From NCBI RefSeq assembly GCF_021130785.1, contig NC_060213.1:97270501-97334500 (forward strand): a stretch of DNA of 64,000 nt, read 5' to 3'. Below the pieces are notes generated by a model, which saw nothing but the letters and a program-made list of their open reading frames with translations, made no database searches and was not told the origin of the DNA. Made by a program: the position numbers and the translations under genes. Numbering within the stretch: position 1 is the first letter of the stretch; each line of letters begins with the position of its first letter. Positions 38,830 to 51,830 of the stretch are shown piece after piece. This stretch comes from Homalodisca vitripennis. Its lineage: Eukaryota > Arthropoda > Insecta > Hemiptera > Cicadellidae.

Positions 38830-41800
38830 GTAAGTGACTCTCATTGTATTTTTTTGCACTAAAATACACTATAAGTCAGTCTGGTAGATTTACTATTAAA
38901 TTAAATCGATGTTGTTTCCTTTTAAAACAATTCCAGAATGTTACAGTACCATATAAAGTTATTTCAATGCATTGGGTAACATTTTATAAACTCAGTCCAC
39001 CTAACCTTACATTTTTGGAATATAATATTCATCATTTTAATTTATGTTAAAAATCGTTTTATATGAAAAGACAATAATTTGTTTTATCTATAACCACATC
39101 ATTATTGCCTATAATTTAATTTTTGAGCTGTTTCAGCAAATTAAATGTTGGAACAATATTCATTAGGCCTACACTTGAACACACCACTATAAAATTAACA
39201 GGGATAAATATAATTTTGTAATAGTTGTAGGTACTGGAAAACTTACAGTAGCCAATTACATTCTGAATATTTCTAGTTTAAACTTATGAAATAAAAACTA
39301 ACCAGTAAAAAGTAATTTTAAAGTTACTTATTCTTTTTTTATTTGTACATTTATCTTCAGTATCCAAGTCTTACAAGGTATAAAAAGGTTTTTACAATAT
39401 AACGCACTGCATTTTTTATTAAATGTTTATGAGGAATTATTTAAAAACATATATTTGTATTAAAAGTTTAATTTTTTGAATGTTGTCAGCGTTTAAAATT
39501 CGAAAGTAGTTGTATAATATTTTGCTAATTAATTACTATCACAAAGGCATTATATATGAAACAATGAAAAGTTTTATTTTAATTTTTTGTTATTCTAATA
39601 CTGACTATTCTTAATCAGTAACTCATTCATACATATTTTGCATACATGAGGCTACAAAATTGAGCCAAGTAAATGGAATGTACTGTTTAATGAGGATATT
39701 GTTCTCAAATCGCTCACTATGAATATTTATAACCTAATGTTTCACATTTACATGTGCTAATGAGTCTCGTAAATAATTTGTTACATTTTAAGTAAAAAAA
39801 TTAGCTTTCCTGATATGTATTATGTCATCAGATCAGCGTGCGGAATCACAAACTATTAGAATAACAATAATGAAATAATTATTTAGATAACTGAAACTTC
39901 AATGAAATTTAGATTTAAAAAAAGTTGTAATTAATTCAGTATTGTAATTAATTGTATTTTTGCATATTATGCATGATTTAGTGTAATTACCTTAATATGT
40001 CTGGGAGCCTAAAGCCAATTTCCATTACATAAACACACAACCTGGTTTTTCCTGATAGTGGAAAAGGAATTTTTTCAAATAAAGAAATCAACTGTCGCCT
40101 GCGCCAGTTTAGGCGCAGGTTGAAATGAGAGAGTATCAAAAGAGTTAAAATATGTAACTGTAATTTTTCACAGATCGTATATTTTTAACTTGAGATACTT
40201 AAAACCAACTGTCAAACAGGTAAATAAATGTTAAATATATAAGTTACAGACCCTTAAAGGGGCAACCTTATCTGGTTGTCTGACAATGAAATAACTATTA
40301 TTTATTTGTCTGGTAGTCTGTTATAAGAGTGTCAAAGTAGGAAAAATATAAGCTGAGAAAAAAAATTATAGATAGTGAAATATTTTGGTTTCGATACCCT
40401 CCCATCTTGACCTGCACCTAAATTAGCGCTGCTTACGATCGATTTCTTTCTCAGGAAAAATTCAATTACAATTGAAAAATTGCTTATAGTGCAAATTATA
40501 AGCTCCGCTCCTGACTGTGAATTCCAGTACAACGATGTTAATCCTCAAACACTTATATGTGTAACTTCCACATTCTCATTGTTGGTCACAGGTTTATGTA
40601 AAATATCCTGTGACAATAGCCTACACATCCAAATGAACTTCTTGAAGTTTTTTAGTAAATTGTGTATTTTTATTAATATTCCAGCAAAGAAGTAAAATTA
40701 TTTTGAAAATTTGTTATAATAGCGAACAACAATAATAATAAAACTAATACCAAAAACAAGGAGAGACATAGTGCTAAAATCAAGATACAGCCGGCTCTTA
40801 AATTGAAAATGTCTTAAGGAAATAAATTTCTAGTTTGTTACTTTGTACTTAGAGCCATTTGCTACTATGCATTGTTTGTATAGTGTTTAATGGAAACAGT
40901 ATTATTTGTTTACTGGAATAACTTGTAATACTAAAACTGTACTTAAATATTTGTAGAAGTAGTTTTGATACTTGGAAAAAAATATTCCCAGTAGCCATTT
41001 CCCATTACTATTCTTCTATAGCTTCATTGGAGGTATATTTTTCTTTACATACTTCCATGAAAAATCTGTTCTTCCTTTGAAGTAATTATTAAATTATTAT
41101 TGGTTGATAAAGTACAGTACTACACATAAATTGTAAATACTTTCCTGGTTATAAACCACTTTGGCACATTTGAGGAAAACCAACTGATTTTTTATTGAGT
41201 ACAAATTGGTAAATAATTCATGAATTAACTGGAATTTCCTTTCGGTGTTGTAAGAAACTGGAAAAGGAAACAGGAAAAGCTAGCTATCTTTTTACTCATT
41301 ATCTATCAGTAGTTTCTTTCTGTCCAATGAAGAAGCTCATCATTATTGGTAATGTAAATCTGGTATGCACTTTTGTGTTAAATGCAGTGATTATTTTTGT
41401 TTTCTCTTCAAAGAAGTGTTTTGGATTAAGAAGAATACCAAATTTTAAAGTAGTTTAAGTTATTACAGTAACAAAAGTAATATTTTGTATAGTCACAACT
41501 CAAAAAGTATTTTAGTAACAGTGTTATAACATTGCGTGAATTCTATCACTAATACCTAATTTATCTATTCATCAAAATCTTGTTATTTTTTAAAGAAATT
41601 AAATCTTGTCACTGAAATACTTTTTCAGATAACAAGTTTTTTTATTTGTATGGCCTGAAACATTTTTACAGTTCTTCAGGCTACCTATATAACTAAACAT
41701 ACTCTAGAATGATATAATATAATGTAAGTTGTTAGTTATTATAGTTTCATATATGTATCATTTGCATTAGACTTTGAAACAGCTTGGTGAGGTTACTCAA

Positions 41801-44164
41801 AAACCGATTCACTCATGATTTGAAATACTTGTTGCATACAGATATGTTACAAATTAAAAGGTTGATACACTATAGCAGTTAGAGATACACATAATAGAGA
41901 AAAATGAAATTTTATAATTTTTATATTATTGTTGGGATTTAAATTTCCCACATTTTCTCATTAGAAATATTTGAGGCACCTAATTTTCAATTAATATAAA
42001 ATTCATGGAGTAACAAAAGCTTTGTCATCCATATCTATTAAAAGTGTAAAATGAAGACTTAAGGTTCCCCAAATATTTCTTTTGCCTACTTTGGTACAAT
42101 AAAAATGCAAAATAACGCTTTGGTAACATTAGCTTTAGTGTTTTGTTTTTATATTAAATCAGAAACGGTGATGAAATTAACCAACGGTTGACAGATGATC
42201 TAAACAGAATACATGAAATTTCACATCAAAGTAGGATTTATCGACTCTCAAAATTTACGTAAATAAGTTAAATAAACTCACACGGAATAAAATTACCCAA
42301 GTTTACTGTGGTGTTGACTGTTATTCTACATTGAACCTAAGGTTGAGACTAGTAAGAAATTATAATATGATTAAATTTTCCAATCTGGTTCTATTGGGCC
42401 TCGGGCCGCAGGTTGGGGTCAGGGAAGTACTGAACCACAGTTGGTCCCAAAGTTATAACAATTTCTTATTAACATTACTGTAACTCACTGACTGCAGAGG
42501 GGTATAATCGTTTATACATTTTCAGATGATGTGGAAATTTGATGGTTTGGAATAGCCATAAAATTCTAAACATTGTCCCTTTTCCATTTTGAATGCTTTT
42601 TCCCTTTCCTTTTAATACTTGGTGCTTCTTAAAGCAAATGCACCAGTATATTTTTTATAAAAAGTATTATGTTGTTTATTTTACTTACTTTCTAAAATTT
42701 CAATATAAAACAATTACTTTATTAAGTGTCAAAAAGGTTTGAAAATGTAAATTTTAAAAGTATTTTTACAGATCAGTTGGGTAATACATTTAAACAATAT
42801 TTTCCTTTTTTTAATAAAAGGGGTTCATTGAAAAAGTCCATTGAAAACATATTGAAAGAGTGTTAGTGAGTATGGTTTAAATGTTACTCTTCCTGAATTT
42901 AATTATATCCTTTGCTTAATAAATGGTCAAAATGTTTAGGTAAGTTATTGGAAGCCCAAAAACAACAAATGTGTTTGAACAAAATTAATTTTATCGCAAC
43001 TTGGCTCATGTTAATGTATATACTGATATATTCAGTAAGAACCATTCTAGTCAACACAAATATTTTTAGAAAATGTTATAGTTTGTGGGTTCAAACAAAA
43101 CTATATATAGTAAAGTCCAAATAGTGTTGAAAATATTAATATGTTGAAATATATTGTTCCTAAAATAAAATTTAATTTTTGATTTGTAATGGTCAATATT
43201 TAATGGGAACCGTTGTCATAAAAATTAAACACAAGTGGGATGTCAAATTAAACAAACCCGTTTAACTAATTCAAGTACAGATTTTAATTTTATAAAATTC
43301 CAGATGTGTGGCTTCCACTCTCAAGAAATAAATACTAAAATTTTGCTGAAAATTAATTTTTTTATAAACGTGAATGGATTAATTAACATTAAATGTTAAA
43401 TAGATTTGTATTCTCTATCCAAATATACATATTTAAAAACAAATCAAACAAGTGGATTCTCCCACCTTAAGTCTGCTAGAAAATAACTCAGTTTGGGTGC
43501 TAAAAGGGTAAGCTATAACATTTTTTAAATATCAAAATAATAACTAATAACCGATTTCGTAAGGGTTTACAAACAAATTAATTACGTTTTTAATTATTGA
43601 CCTAGAATTCTCAATTTTTTGTATGTAGTTCTTCAAGAGACATGCAAAAAATTGTGTACTGTATGGGAATTTATTTTACTGTTACTTTTGGAATAATGAT
43701 GAGTTAAAAGGAGAAAGCTTAACTTTTAAACAGAAAACCGTGTTTTTTATCCATATGTTTGGTTTTCATAATTTACAATACATACATAATAATTTTCTTT
43801 TCATCGAATACATGGGTGAATACTATTCAATCCGTAAAAAAATATTTCCGAGGTAATACAGGTGTATATTTTAATGTGGTAGACGTTTAGCGTGTGAGAG
43901 AGATTGCCGGGACCCGGCTCCGTCAGGGATCTTCCTTAAAAAAACTTTAACTATAAGTGAATTTTAGATTGAATCCCTTTTTAGATTGAAGGTCGAGAAT
44001 ACTAACATGGATTGCGAGCATCATCCTACAAAATTAAACACATTCTAATATCAAATGTACTTGAATAGGGTAATTAAATGCATAGGTTTTTGAATCCCAA
44101 TGTTCCTTTCGTAGCTGAACGCCGATGAAAATCAAGCATGGGCCAAAAAGCTTACAAGAGATTC

Positions 44165-44295
44165 TTTGTTTTTAAGTTTGTTATAGACGATGGAAGTTAG
44201 GAAAGGATAACAGTATTTCTTGTTACGTGTTACAACATGTCCGTACATTGTTACATTTTGTAACATATAACGATGGCAAATATCCAAAATCCTAT
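44165..44295 (+). repeat. Third copy of the family at 17,140-17,312
   Basis: TTGTTATAGACGATGGAAG and AGGATAACAG at the left, CATATAACGATGGCAAAT at the right, in the opposite orientation to the 17-kb copy. The middle differs and lacks the CTGACGA core. Confidence 0.45.
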
Positions 44296-45640
44296 TACCC
44301 TTACAATAGATGTTCTTTGGCCTTAACCCTTATCTAATTATGTTCCCACATAAAACTAAAACAACTGTAATGAATCTTACCCTTGTAATTAATTACGACA
44401 AATTACGTCAATTTACAATTATTCTAGAATATTACTGTACCGGTGTATTTGATCTATATCCGTATTTAATTGCCAACACTAATGTAGAAGTCGGCTTAGA
44501 TTTAAGAACAACTTAGTTTTGTCAATACTCAATATGTAATTTTGGAGGTTATGTTTGCTAAAATTCTGCCGGCCGGCCGGCTGGCTGACCCTGCGCGAAG
44601 GGAGTCACTCTGGAAAACTGTGGCCGGGTCACTGGCGGGTTATTTATAGAAGCGGCGGTTTATTGCGAGACCTTGAACTCTTACATTAAAACCTGTTTTG
44701 GTTTGTTGTGATATCTTGTGCAGTCTGCCCTCGACCCACTGGAAAACGTTGGCTTTAAAATCTAGGGCAACTCAAATACGCAAGTCTGGTTCGAATGTCC
44801 GCAGAGGTCGGCTGGCAATTAAAACGACTGGTTGGCTTTTCGTCTTGCATCTATTTAAATATATTATTGAGACTATACCATATGATCATTGTTGCAGCTA
44901 GATATGAGCATAATATTGGTAGTATTGATAACACTATTGGCTCACTTCATTGCAAGTAACATTGATTATAATGGAAACTAACAAGGCATAAAATACTATT
45001 TCAGCGCCATTAATAAAAAATTAAATTCTTATATTGTTATTTTGTTCTTTTTTTTCAATAGTTCGAGTTTGTAATGGATACCAGCTAAGTTAATATCGTA
45101 ATAAAGTACCTAGTGATTCCGGTTGTATTGCAAGCCAAATCCATCTTTCCTCAAATGCAGTGTTTATTCATGACAGAGAATAACATTTATGTAATTACTT
45201 ATTAGGTAATTAATCTTTATCCACCTTATGTAATTTGTTAATTTTACAAGACATAAAACCATAGGGTTCTCTTTAATCCGGCTTTACTAATGTTCTGTAT
45301 CTTGTCCTGGGCGGCAAAGCTAAAAGACCAAATCGAGGTTTTGAAATCAAAATTTCTTTATTTTGCACTCTTTATGCTGGAAATCAAATATTAAAATACA
45401 ACAAATTTTGAGGTTTCTGAACGTACCTTAATTTTTGACATACTTGATTCCTTAATCAACAAACTCGTAATTACGCCAGTGGGGGCCACTCGGTGATGAA
45501 ATGTTTAAGGCATTTTTGCTTCTAATGTATCAATTAGCTATTTAGAAGAACATAAATCTTTATCGGCTATTAATTATGTCCCAATAAGTAGTTAGTTAAC
45601 TAATGAATTCGCGTTTTATTTTAAACCTTCTTTTCGTAGT

Positions 45641-45735
<95 letters not shown>
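45641..45735. repeat. (TG)n microsatellite
   Basis: Short TA run, then about 43 TG units. Confidence 0.98.
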
Positions 45736-45737
<2 letters not shown>

Positions 45738-48700
45738 AAACTAATCTGATTTAAATTAGATGAACGGAAGACCCAAATATTTCGATAACTTTGAAATGAA
45801 AATATTTTATTATTTTGTAACTGAATTGTATGTCACCAAGTAGTCTCTTTACAAAGAAAAGAGTATTCAAAAAATGCGAAGGTGTGGTTCAGCACTGCCA
45901 CGAACACCCTCGGTCTCAACTCCATTCTCAGAACTTGTATTATTTTGCTAGTCCAGGCCGTTTTTTGCGACGCGGCGCGGCGTTCACATTTTGTTATCAG
46001 CGGAAGTGATGAGTCAGGTTGAGGTTAAGTTACCTAGACTGCTGTGGTGTGCTGCCCAGTCAGCTGTGTAGGGAAGCAGATATTGATCAGCTGACTTGAC
46101 AGTTTACAGCCCACCACATGTCTGGAACTAACAGTAAGTGTAAGCTGACATGTTCACTTCGTGAGCCGCTCACTTGGGTGCGCTGTAGTGGCGCCGGCTT
46201 GTCCCGTTCGCGGACGTCGACCGTCGACCTACATGTCAACTTTATTTCCCATCAGTCCCGCCCGCCCTTCTGAGGCATCACCGTAACGCTTTTTAATTAA
46301 TTTGTTTTCACCCCACCCACGCAATTGCTTTTCTCGAGTGTCGTCAGACTTGAGGGGTGGTTTAGAAAAGAACACAGAAAGCAGCAAATAGTATGTAGAA
46401 CACACACACAGTCTAAAATGAAAGATACTTAATCCCGTCATGAATTAAAGGCTTTATTTCTGCGCAATGTACTTTACCCTTTCCCTCCGACATGGGACGA
46501 ATTATATTCTTGTCTTATCAGCTGCTAGCAATATTCTTATTCTCAACTATAATATGCTAAACCTTTTTATTAAACTAGTGTCAGTTACAAAAGTTACATT
46601 TTTATGCAGTAATTATTTTATTGCTTCCTTAAGAATACTTTTTATCAGTTTAGCGAGACACGTAGAAACAGAAACTTCTGTTATAGAAGTTCAAGTGGAA
46701 GCATTTTCGACTGAAACATTTTTACTAACGTGAAGATCTGGGAACTACAACAAAAGCGGTCTCCTGGACTGGTTTTCGGAGGGATCTTTGAATGGGAAAG
46801 GTAGAGAGCCTCATAAATAAAAGACCACCTGCCGTGCTGAGAGGCCAGCGCAAGGTGAAAAGATTTATCTACTGATTTGGCGCCCAAATTCTAGTGGCGT
46901 TTCAAGGTCACGAAAGCCACGAGTAAAGTTTTTCGTTGACCATAAAAATATTACCGGCTATACCGAAACCTCGAATTTGATCAAACGAACTCATAAGAAT
47001 AATGTAAAACTTTAAACGGTTTTCCTTTATTTTGGGTAGTAGAATTTTACAAGATGTACATATATTTTCAAAGGTGTGACGTTGCTCGTACGAGACTTTG
47101 TCGTCTTTAAAATTTCTTTGGAATAACTAATAGTCTATGGCTGCTGGTTCGTATATTTTCACTCAGATATTTTCACCGCAATACGTAACTGACTGAGCTG
47201 TGGAGACGGGTGGGCGAGTAACCCAGCCATAAAAACGTTCAACCCTAGTAAGATGGGTGGAATGCGGGGCTGCAAAGTGGGGTTCGATGTGTTATTATAG
47301 CTCCACACACGGTTTAGTCCGGCATCGTGCAGCGAGTTGGGGAGTACCTATAATTTCATTTCTCGGAAGGGGAAGGTTATAACAGTAATACAACACGGTG
47401 ATTAGCCTACCTATAGACTAGTACAAGTCATCATTATTGCCAAGGAAATCTATCCAGAACAATGCTAGTTATAATGAAAAATACATAAATATTTATAAAG
47501 TTTACTCATCATTTTTAGTGCAGTTATTAATCGAAATTTTGGGGTACCTATTCTACTTATCCTACCTGGATACGTCCCTTAAAGTGATCATTAAAATTGC
47601 ATTTACATTTAAGATAGTTTAGAATAATATCTAAATTGAATGAGAAAACTTTACAGTCCTTACTAACCAATTTTGATTTGTAATGCTGGATAAATTCGTA
47701 GATTCTACTTAATATCACTACAGCATTATTTAACAAAATGTAACGTATCGTACATTACCAAATGTTTATTTCAATATCTTGCTTGGCACATTATAAAACG
47801 TCATAATATTGTATAATATGTACTTTCATATTATAAAACATCACAAACTGCTAATTGCAGAGTCTATATAGTAATTGGACAGTCACGTGATGCCCGTAAG
47901 TCGTCCAAACACGTGTTAATTGGTGAACATTGTGTTGAACATTAGCAGTACTCAGTTTTCACAAGGTGCTGTGAGAAACAGAGTAGGCTTGCGAATCCGT
48001 GCAATTAGTTTCTCGCAGTGTGTGACGTTGTTTGACTTGATTGTCCTTCAAAACTAGATTACTGTTGCCGGAAAAAGATTAATAAGTGAGGAGTGTTGTA
48101 AGTTCAAAATGATGGTTTTGTTTGGTATGTATGGGATGAACAAAGATAAATTTTGAAATGCATACAATTTACAGTAATTTCGTACATCTTAGGAATACAC
48201 CAGGGTATTCGGATACAGACGTATTGGTCTACTAGGGCCACAACCTGTATCGATACAACTGCATTTAACTCTACTTTTGAAATATTTGTCCCCTCTGGGA
48301 TAATTTTCCCTATCAGACAATTAAAATGAAATTTTGTGGTAAATTGCCAAAATTCTCCCTAGAGTTTTTATAAATAATTTGAATAGTTGCAGTAAAGGCT
48401 GAATTTATATGGGTGTACAATTAATGTAGAATGGAGAGGACGTTGCACACCAAAAACCATTTATTGCTTCTGAATGATCAAAAAGATCAGTCTAATGACA
48501 ATATCCACTTTGCCATGTTGAAATGCCAGATGGCATTTCTCATTGGAGAGTCATTTGCATCTGAAGTGATCTCCACCACGTTCAGTTGCCCAGAAAAAGC
48601 GGTCAGGGCACTGACCAGACTACTGCAAGTGAGAGTTGTCAGGCTTTCATTAGTTTCTCAATATCAACGGCTTTGTTGCTGTGTTGGAAGGTAGTGAGTG

Positions 48701-48810
48701 ACCTTTGTTTAAAAAATCATCAGAACTATAATACATCCCTCCAAAACATCACCAGATATCGGACTAGGGTATCAGAATATGTAAAGCCTGCAATCAAAAA
48801 CATATTAAGA

Positions 48811-49036
48811 TGGGAGTGCCGATGGCCGAGCTGTCTAAGACGTTGGACTTTGAGTCTGAGATAGAGATATCGCAGGTTTAAATCCTGTCTGTGAGCGTTC
48901 TACTTTTTATCAGTTACATCGTCCTTGTACTGTACTGACACTCCCCCTAATTCTGTTTGATAAGGTCCTTGCACAGACCAGTGGCTCATGAGGACGGACA
49001 GAATAGGGCTTAAAAAGGGATCGGCCTTTCCTTAAC
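48811..49036 (+). mobile_element. tRNA-derived SINE, copy 1
   Basis: The head resembles a class II (Leu/Ser) tRNA: A box TGGCCGAGCTG at 48,823 and B box GGTTTAAATCC at 48,875, with TGGGAGTGCC before. The body contains CTGTTTGATAAGGTCCTTGC and CAGTGGCTCATGAGGA, and the end is AGGGATCGGCCTTTCCTTAA. A second copy lies inverted at 61,770-61,996 and shares head, body and tail. No acceptor stem forms, so it is not a tRNA gene. Confidence 0.82.
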
Positions 49037-49740
49037 AAATAATTTGAATTTTCGAATATATTTCGGCAATTTCCATCATTTCACATTTCATGATGGAGAG
49101 GGGATAGAGTGGCATCTTCTTTTTTAATGTTATCTTATAAAGGTATAGGTCGTTTGGAAAATATGTTCAAAAGCTTCGGCGAAAAAGATTCTTCCACAAT
49201 GTATCCTCCCCATTGCCCCCTCGCCATTTACTCAGATTTCTATGATATTTACACAATTTTATATAAAAACGAGTGTCCGGCCGAATAATTTAGACTACAG
49301 AATAAAGTCGATCACTGCGATATTGTTTGCAACATTACCGCCAAGAGAAGCGCGAGGCCACCCGCCTTACCGTACTTGCCGGTAATTATCTCAGCCCCTC
49401 AGGAGTCTCATTTTGATCTTTAGCGGGTCTGGCAGTCCACTAAGGTCTTACTATCGACTTTTTTTATTATAGACCACTGACTTAAGTACGAATTGCTATG
49501 TCTAAACCACTACTAAAAATACCCAATAGTTTTTGTTGTTTAGTACAGAAATTTATCTAAATATATTTTAATTATTTCTTGTTTAAATGAAAACGAACTA
49601 AAACTAAAAAAGAAGCAAAAATAAACAAGTTTCTGATACAGTTCATTTTCAATATTAACTAAAATACAAGGACTTTCCACATAAAGGTCATAAATCAATT
49701 GAGAGAACGGATTATCGTAAAATATTGAACTGACCGGTTT

Positions 49741-49808
<68 letters not shown>

Positions 49809-51716
49809 CACACACAATACGGTCAGGATATTTTAGTATGCAGTGTGATAATTTTCTCAAAGAGGACTTCTTACAGCACGAATTTTGAAAAATTCATAAT
49901 TATTGTATTTCTAAATTTTGAAGTAATTATGCTCTCAAGTCATTTGTGGCACCATTACTGGTGCAATGGTCTACCAGACCCCCATTTTGGTAAATTTTAA
50001 ATAAATGTACCGGTACCAAAATACTTTGTTAAATATTGATGGATTTTATCATAATTTAGGTTCTATTTAATTATTGCATCATAGTTTGAAGTATTTTTCC
50101 AGATTTTCAAATATTTTACCTTCATTCTTTCCAATCCTTAAACGCTTATGTAAAAAAGTAACAGTTTTTAATAAATTGGTTTAGAAAATTAAGATGATAC
50201 GATACAAGCTTATTACCATGATAACAATGTAACGTAACATTGAAAATGTATTTTAAATACGTTTATTTTGGTTTATAGTGGTACATTTCTTATTTTGGTT
50301 ACTTAAAATTAAATAACTTTTGGAAACTTCAAATATTCCTAAGTTTTTTTACAAAGACATAACACACATTTATTTTTGTATACATTTGTTTAATTTACCA
50401 AATTTGCTGTTTATAATTAAGCGTCAAATATAAAAAGTACTCAGATTTACTGGGGAAATTAATGCATTACTTATGTAGAAAGTTTATTCGATTAGTTTAT
50501 TTTGATTAAGGTTTCTAGCATTCTTCAAAACAGTTTTATGTGCTTTATACACATTATTTTACTACATTTTGCACAAGAAGCACTTGTTTTTATGTCTCTG
50601 TTTTTTGGGCATCATTAAACATTCCTTATTTTCGCATTTGCCTGTTGGTGTTTCTTTCCTCCAATGGAACTTATGCAATTTCCTTGCAGACTGCCAGATA
50701 TATTTAGGAATATGAGCAATGGCAGATTGCCTTACAGCTTATAGGTTTACCATTGCAAATCCAATTTCCTTCCTCATTGTCATCTGTAGTATAGTTAGTG
50801 TAAACTGATATTAGTGAAGCAATTATATAGTCCTCTTCGTCATGATTGCTTTTGGCTAAATATTAAGTTATCAACTTCATTCCATATCTTTAGAGATGTT
50901 GCATAGTTATGGCTCAATTTCTTCTCTTCTGAATCCATTATCAAAACTGTTAACTCTAAAGAACATAACAAATAAAACATGAAAATCACTTTACAATGAT
51001 AATTAATTACATGGAGAAGTTACAACAGTAAAAAAATATGTACACTGTTGTGGGTGTGGAACAACATCCCAGGACATTTCAAACCCTCTTTACACTGCCG
51101 CAGAGTGCCACGAACTGATGAAAACCACTTTATAAGATCACTTTTTGATAGTTAGTTAGAGTTAGTTACTTATGAGTTAAATTAGAACTACTGAGAAGCA
51201 CAGTATTGCACCTAACCCTTTCCAGTTGTTGGCTTTACATGTACCAAAGCATCTGAAAACATCCTGGACCAGTACTTAAGGGTTAAATAACATAGGGTTT
51301 ATTATGCAAACTTTTCTTTACAAACTAGATAACCTTTAAATTTTACTTTTCCCAACTCCAATAGTATTAATATTAGATTTTAAAACATGTTTTAGAAATA
51401 TAGTATGTTAAGGAAATTCAATTTAATAATAAACCAAAATTATACAAATCAATCTAAAGGTTGTTTTAAATCAATATTACATTTGTATGCTGTTAATTTT
51501 AATAAGTACAAACTTTTTTTGTGGATTTACCATTATGAATAAACAGAAATTTCTCTAATTTGTGTTATACATCTGTTTTATAAATATTAATCATCTGTTT
51601 TATTAAAATCTAATTGAAACAATTAACATTTCTTGGTAATTGAATAATTAACTGTCTTTCAAGACATTTCATACTGCATTAGTATACAGTTGACTATAAA
51701 GCAGGATGTTTTGCAG
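49037..51716. other. Intron 1, last part
   Basis: AT-rich; contains the AT microsatellite at 49,744. No supported exon. Confidence 0.5.
49744..49804. repeat. (AT)n microsatellite
   Basis: About 30 AT units. Confidence 0.98.
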
Positions 51717-51830
51717 GATGTTGAGGCTGTCTCCAAGAGTCGAGCTTGTAGCCCTGTACCCTGCTTCCAGCCACGGACTCCAGAGCTCGAGTATGATGCT
51801 TTGTTCAATGGATTTACGTATGAAGAACAA
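51717..51830 (+). CDS. Host gene exon 2
   Basis: Between acceptor TTTTGCAG and donor GTAAGT; 38 codons, phase 0 at both sides. It encodes a Pro/Cys-containing linker (ACSPVPCFQPRTPELEYDAL) and FNGFTYEEQ. An alternative upstream AG at 51,703 would break the frame. Function unknown. Confidence 0.68.

Larger units (their letters stand above)
38830..48810. other. Intron 1, first part
   Basis: Long AT-rich intron sequence with no further supported exon. A GGCCGGCCGGC palindrome lies at about 44,570, and GC-richer patches lie at 45,950-46,230. Confidence 0.5.

Noticed and set aside
48811..48900. Functional tRNA-Leu/Ser gene
   Set aside because: A and B boxes are present but no acceptor stem forms, and the sequence continues into a body shared with a second copy; it is a SINE.
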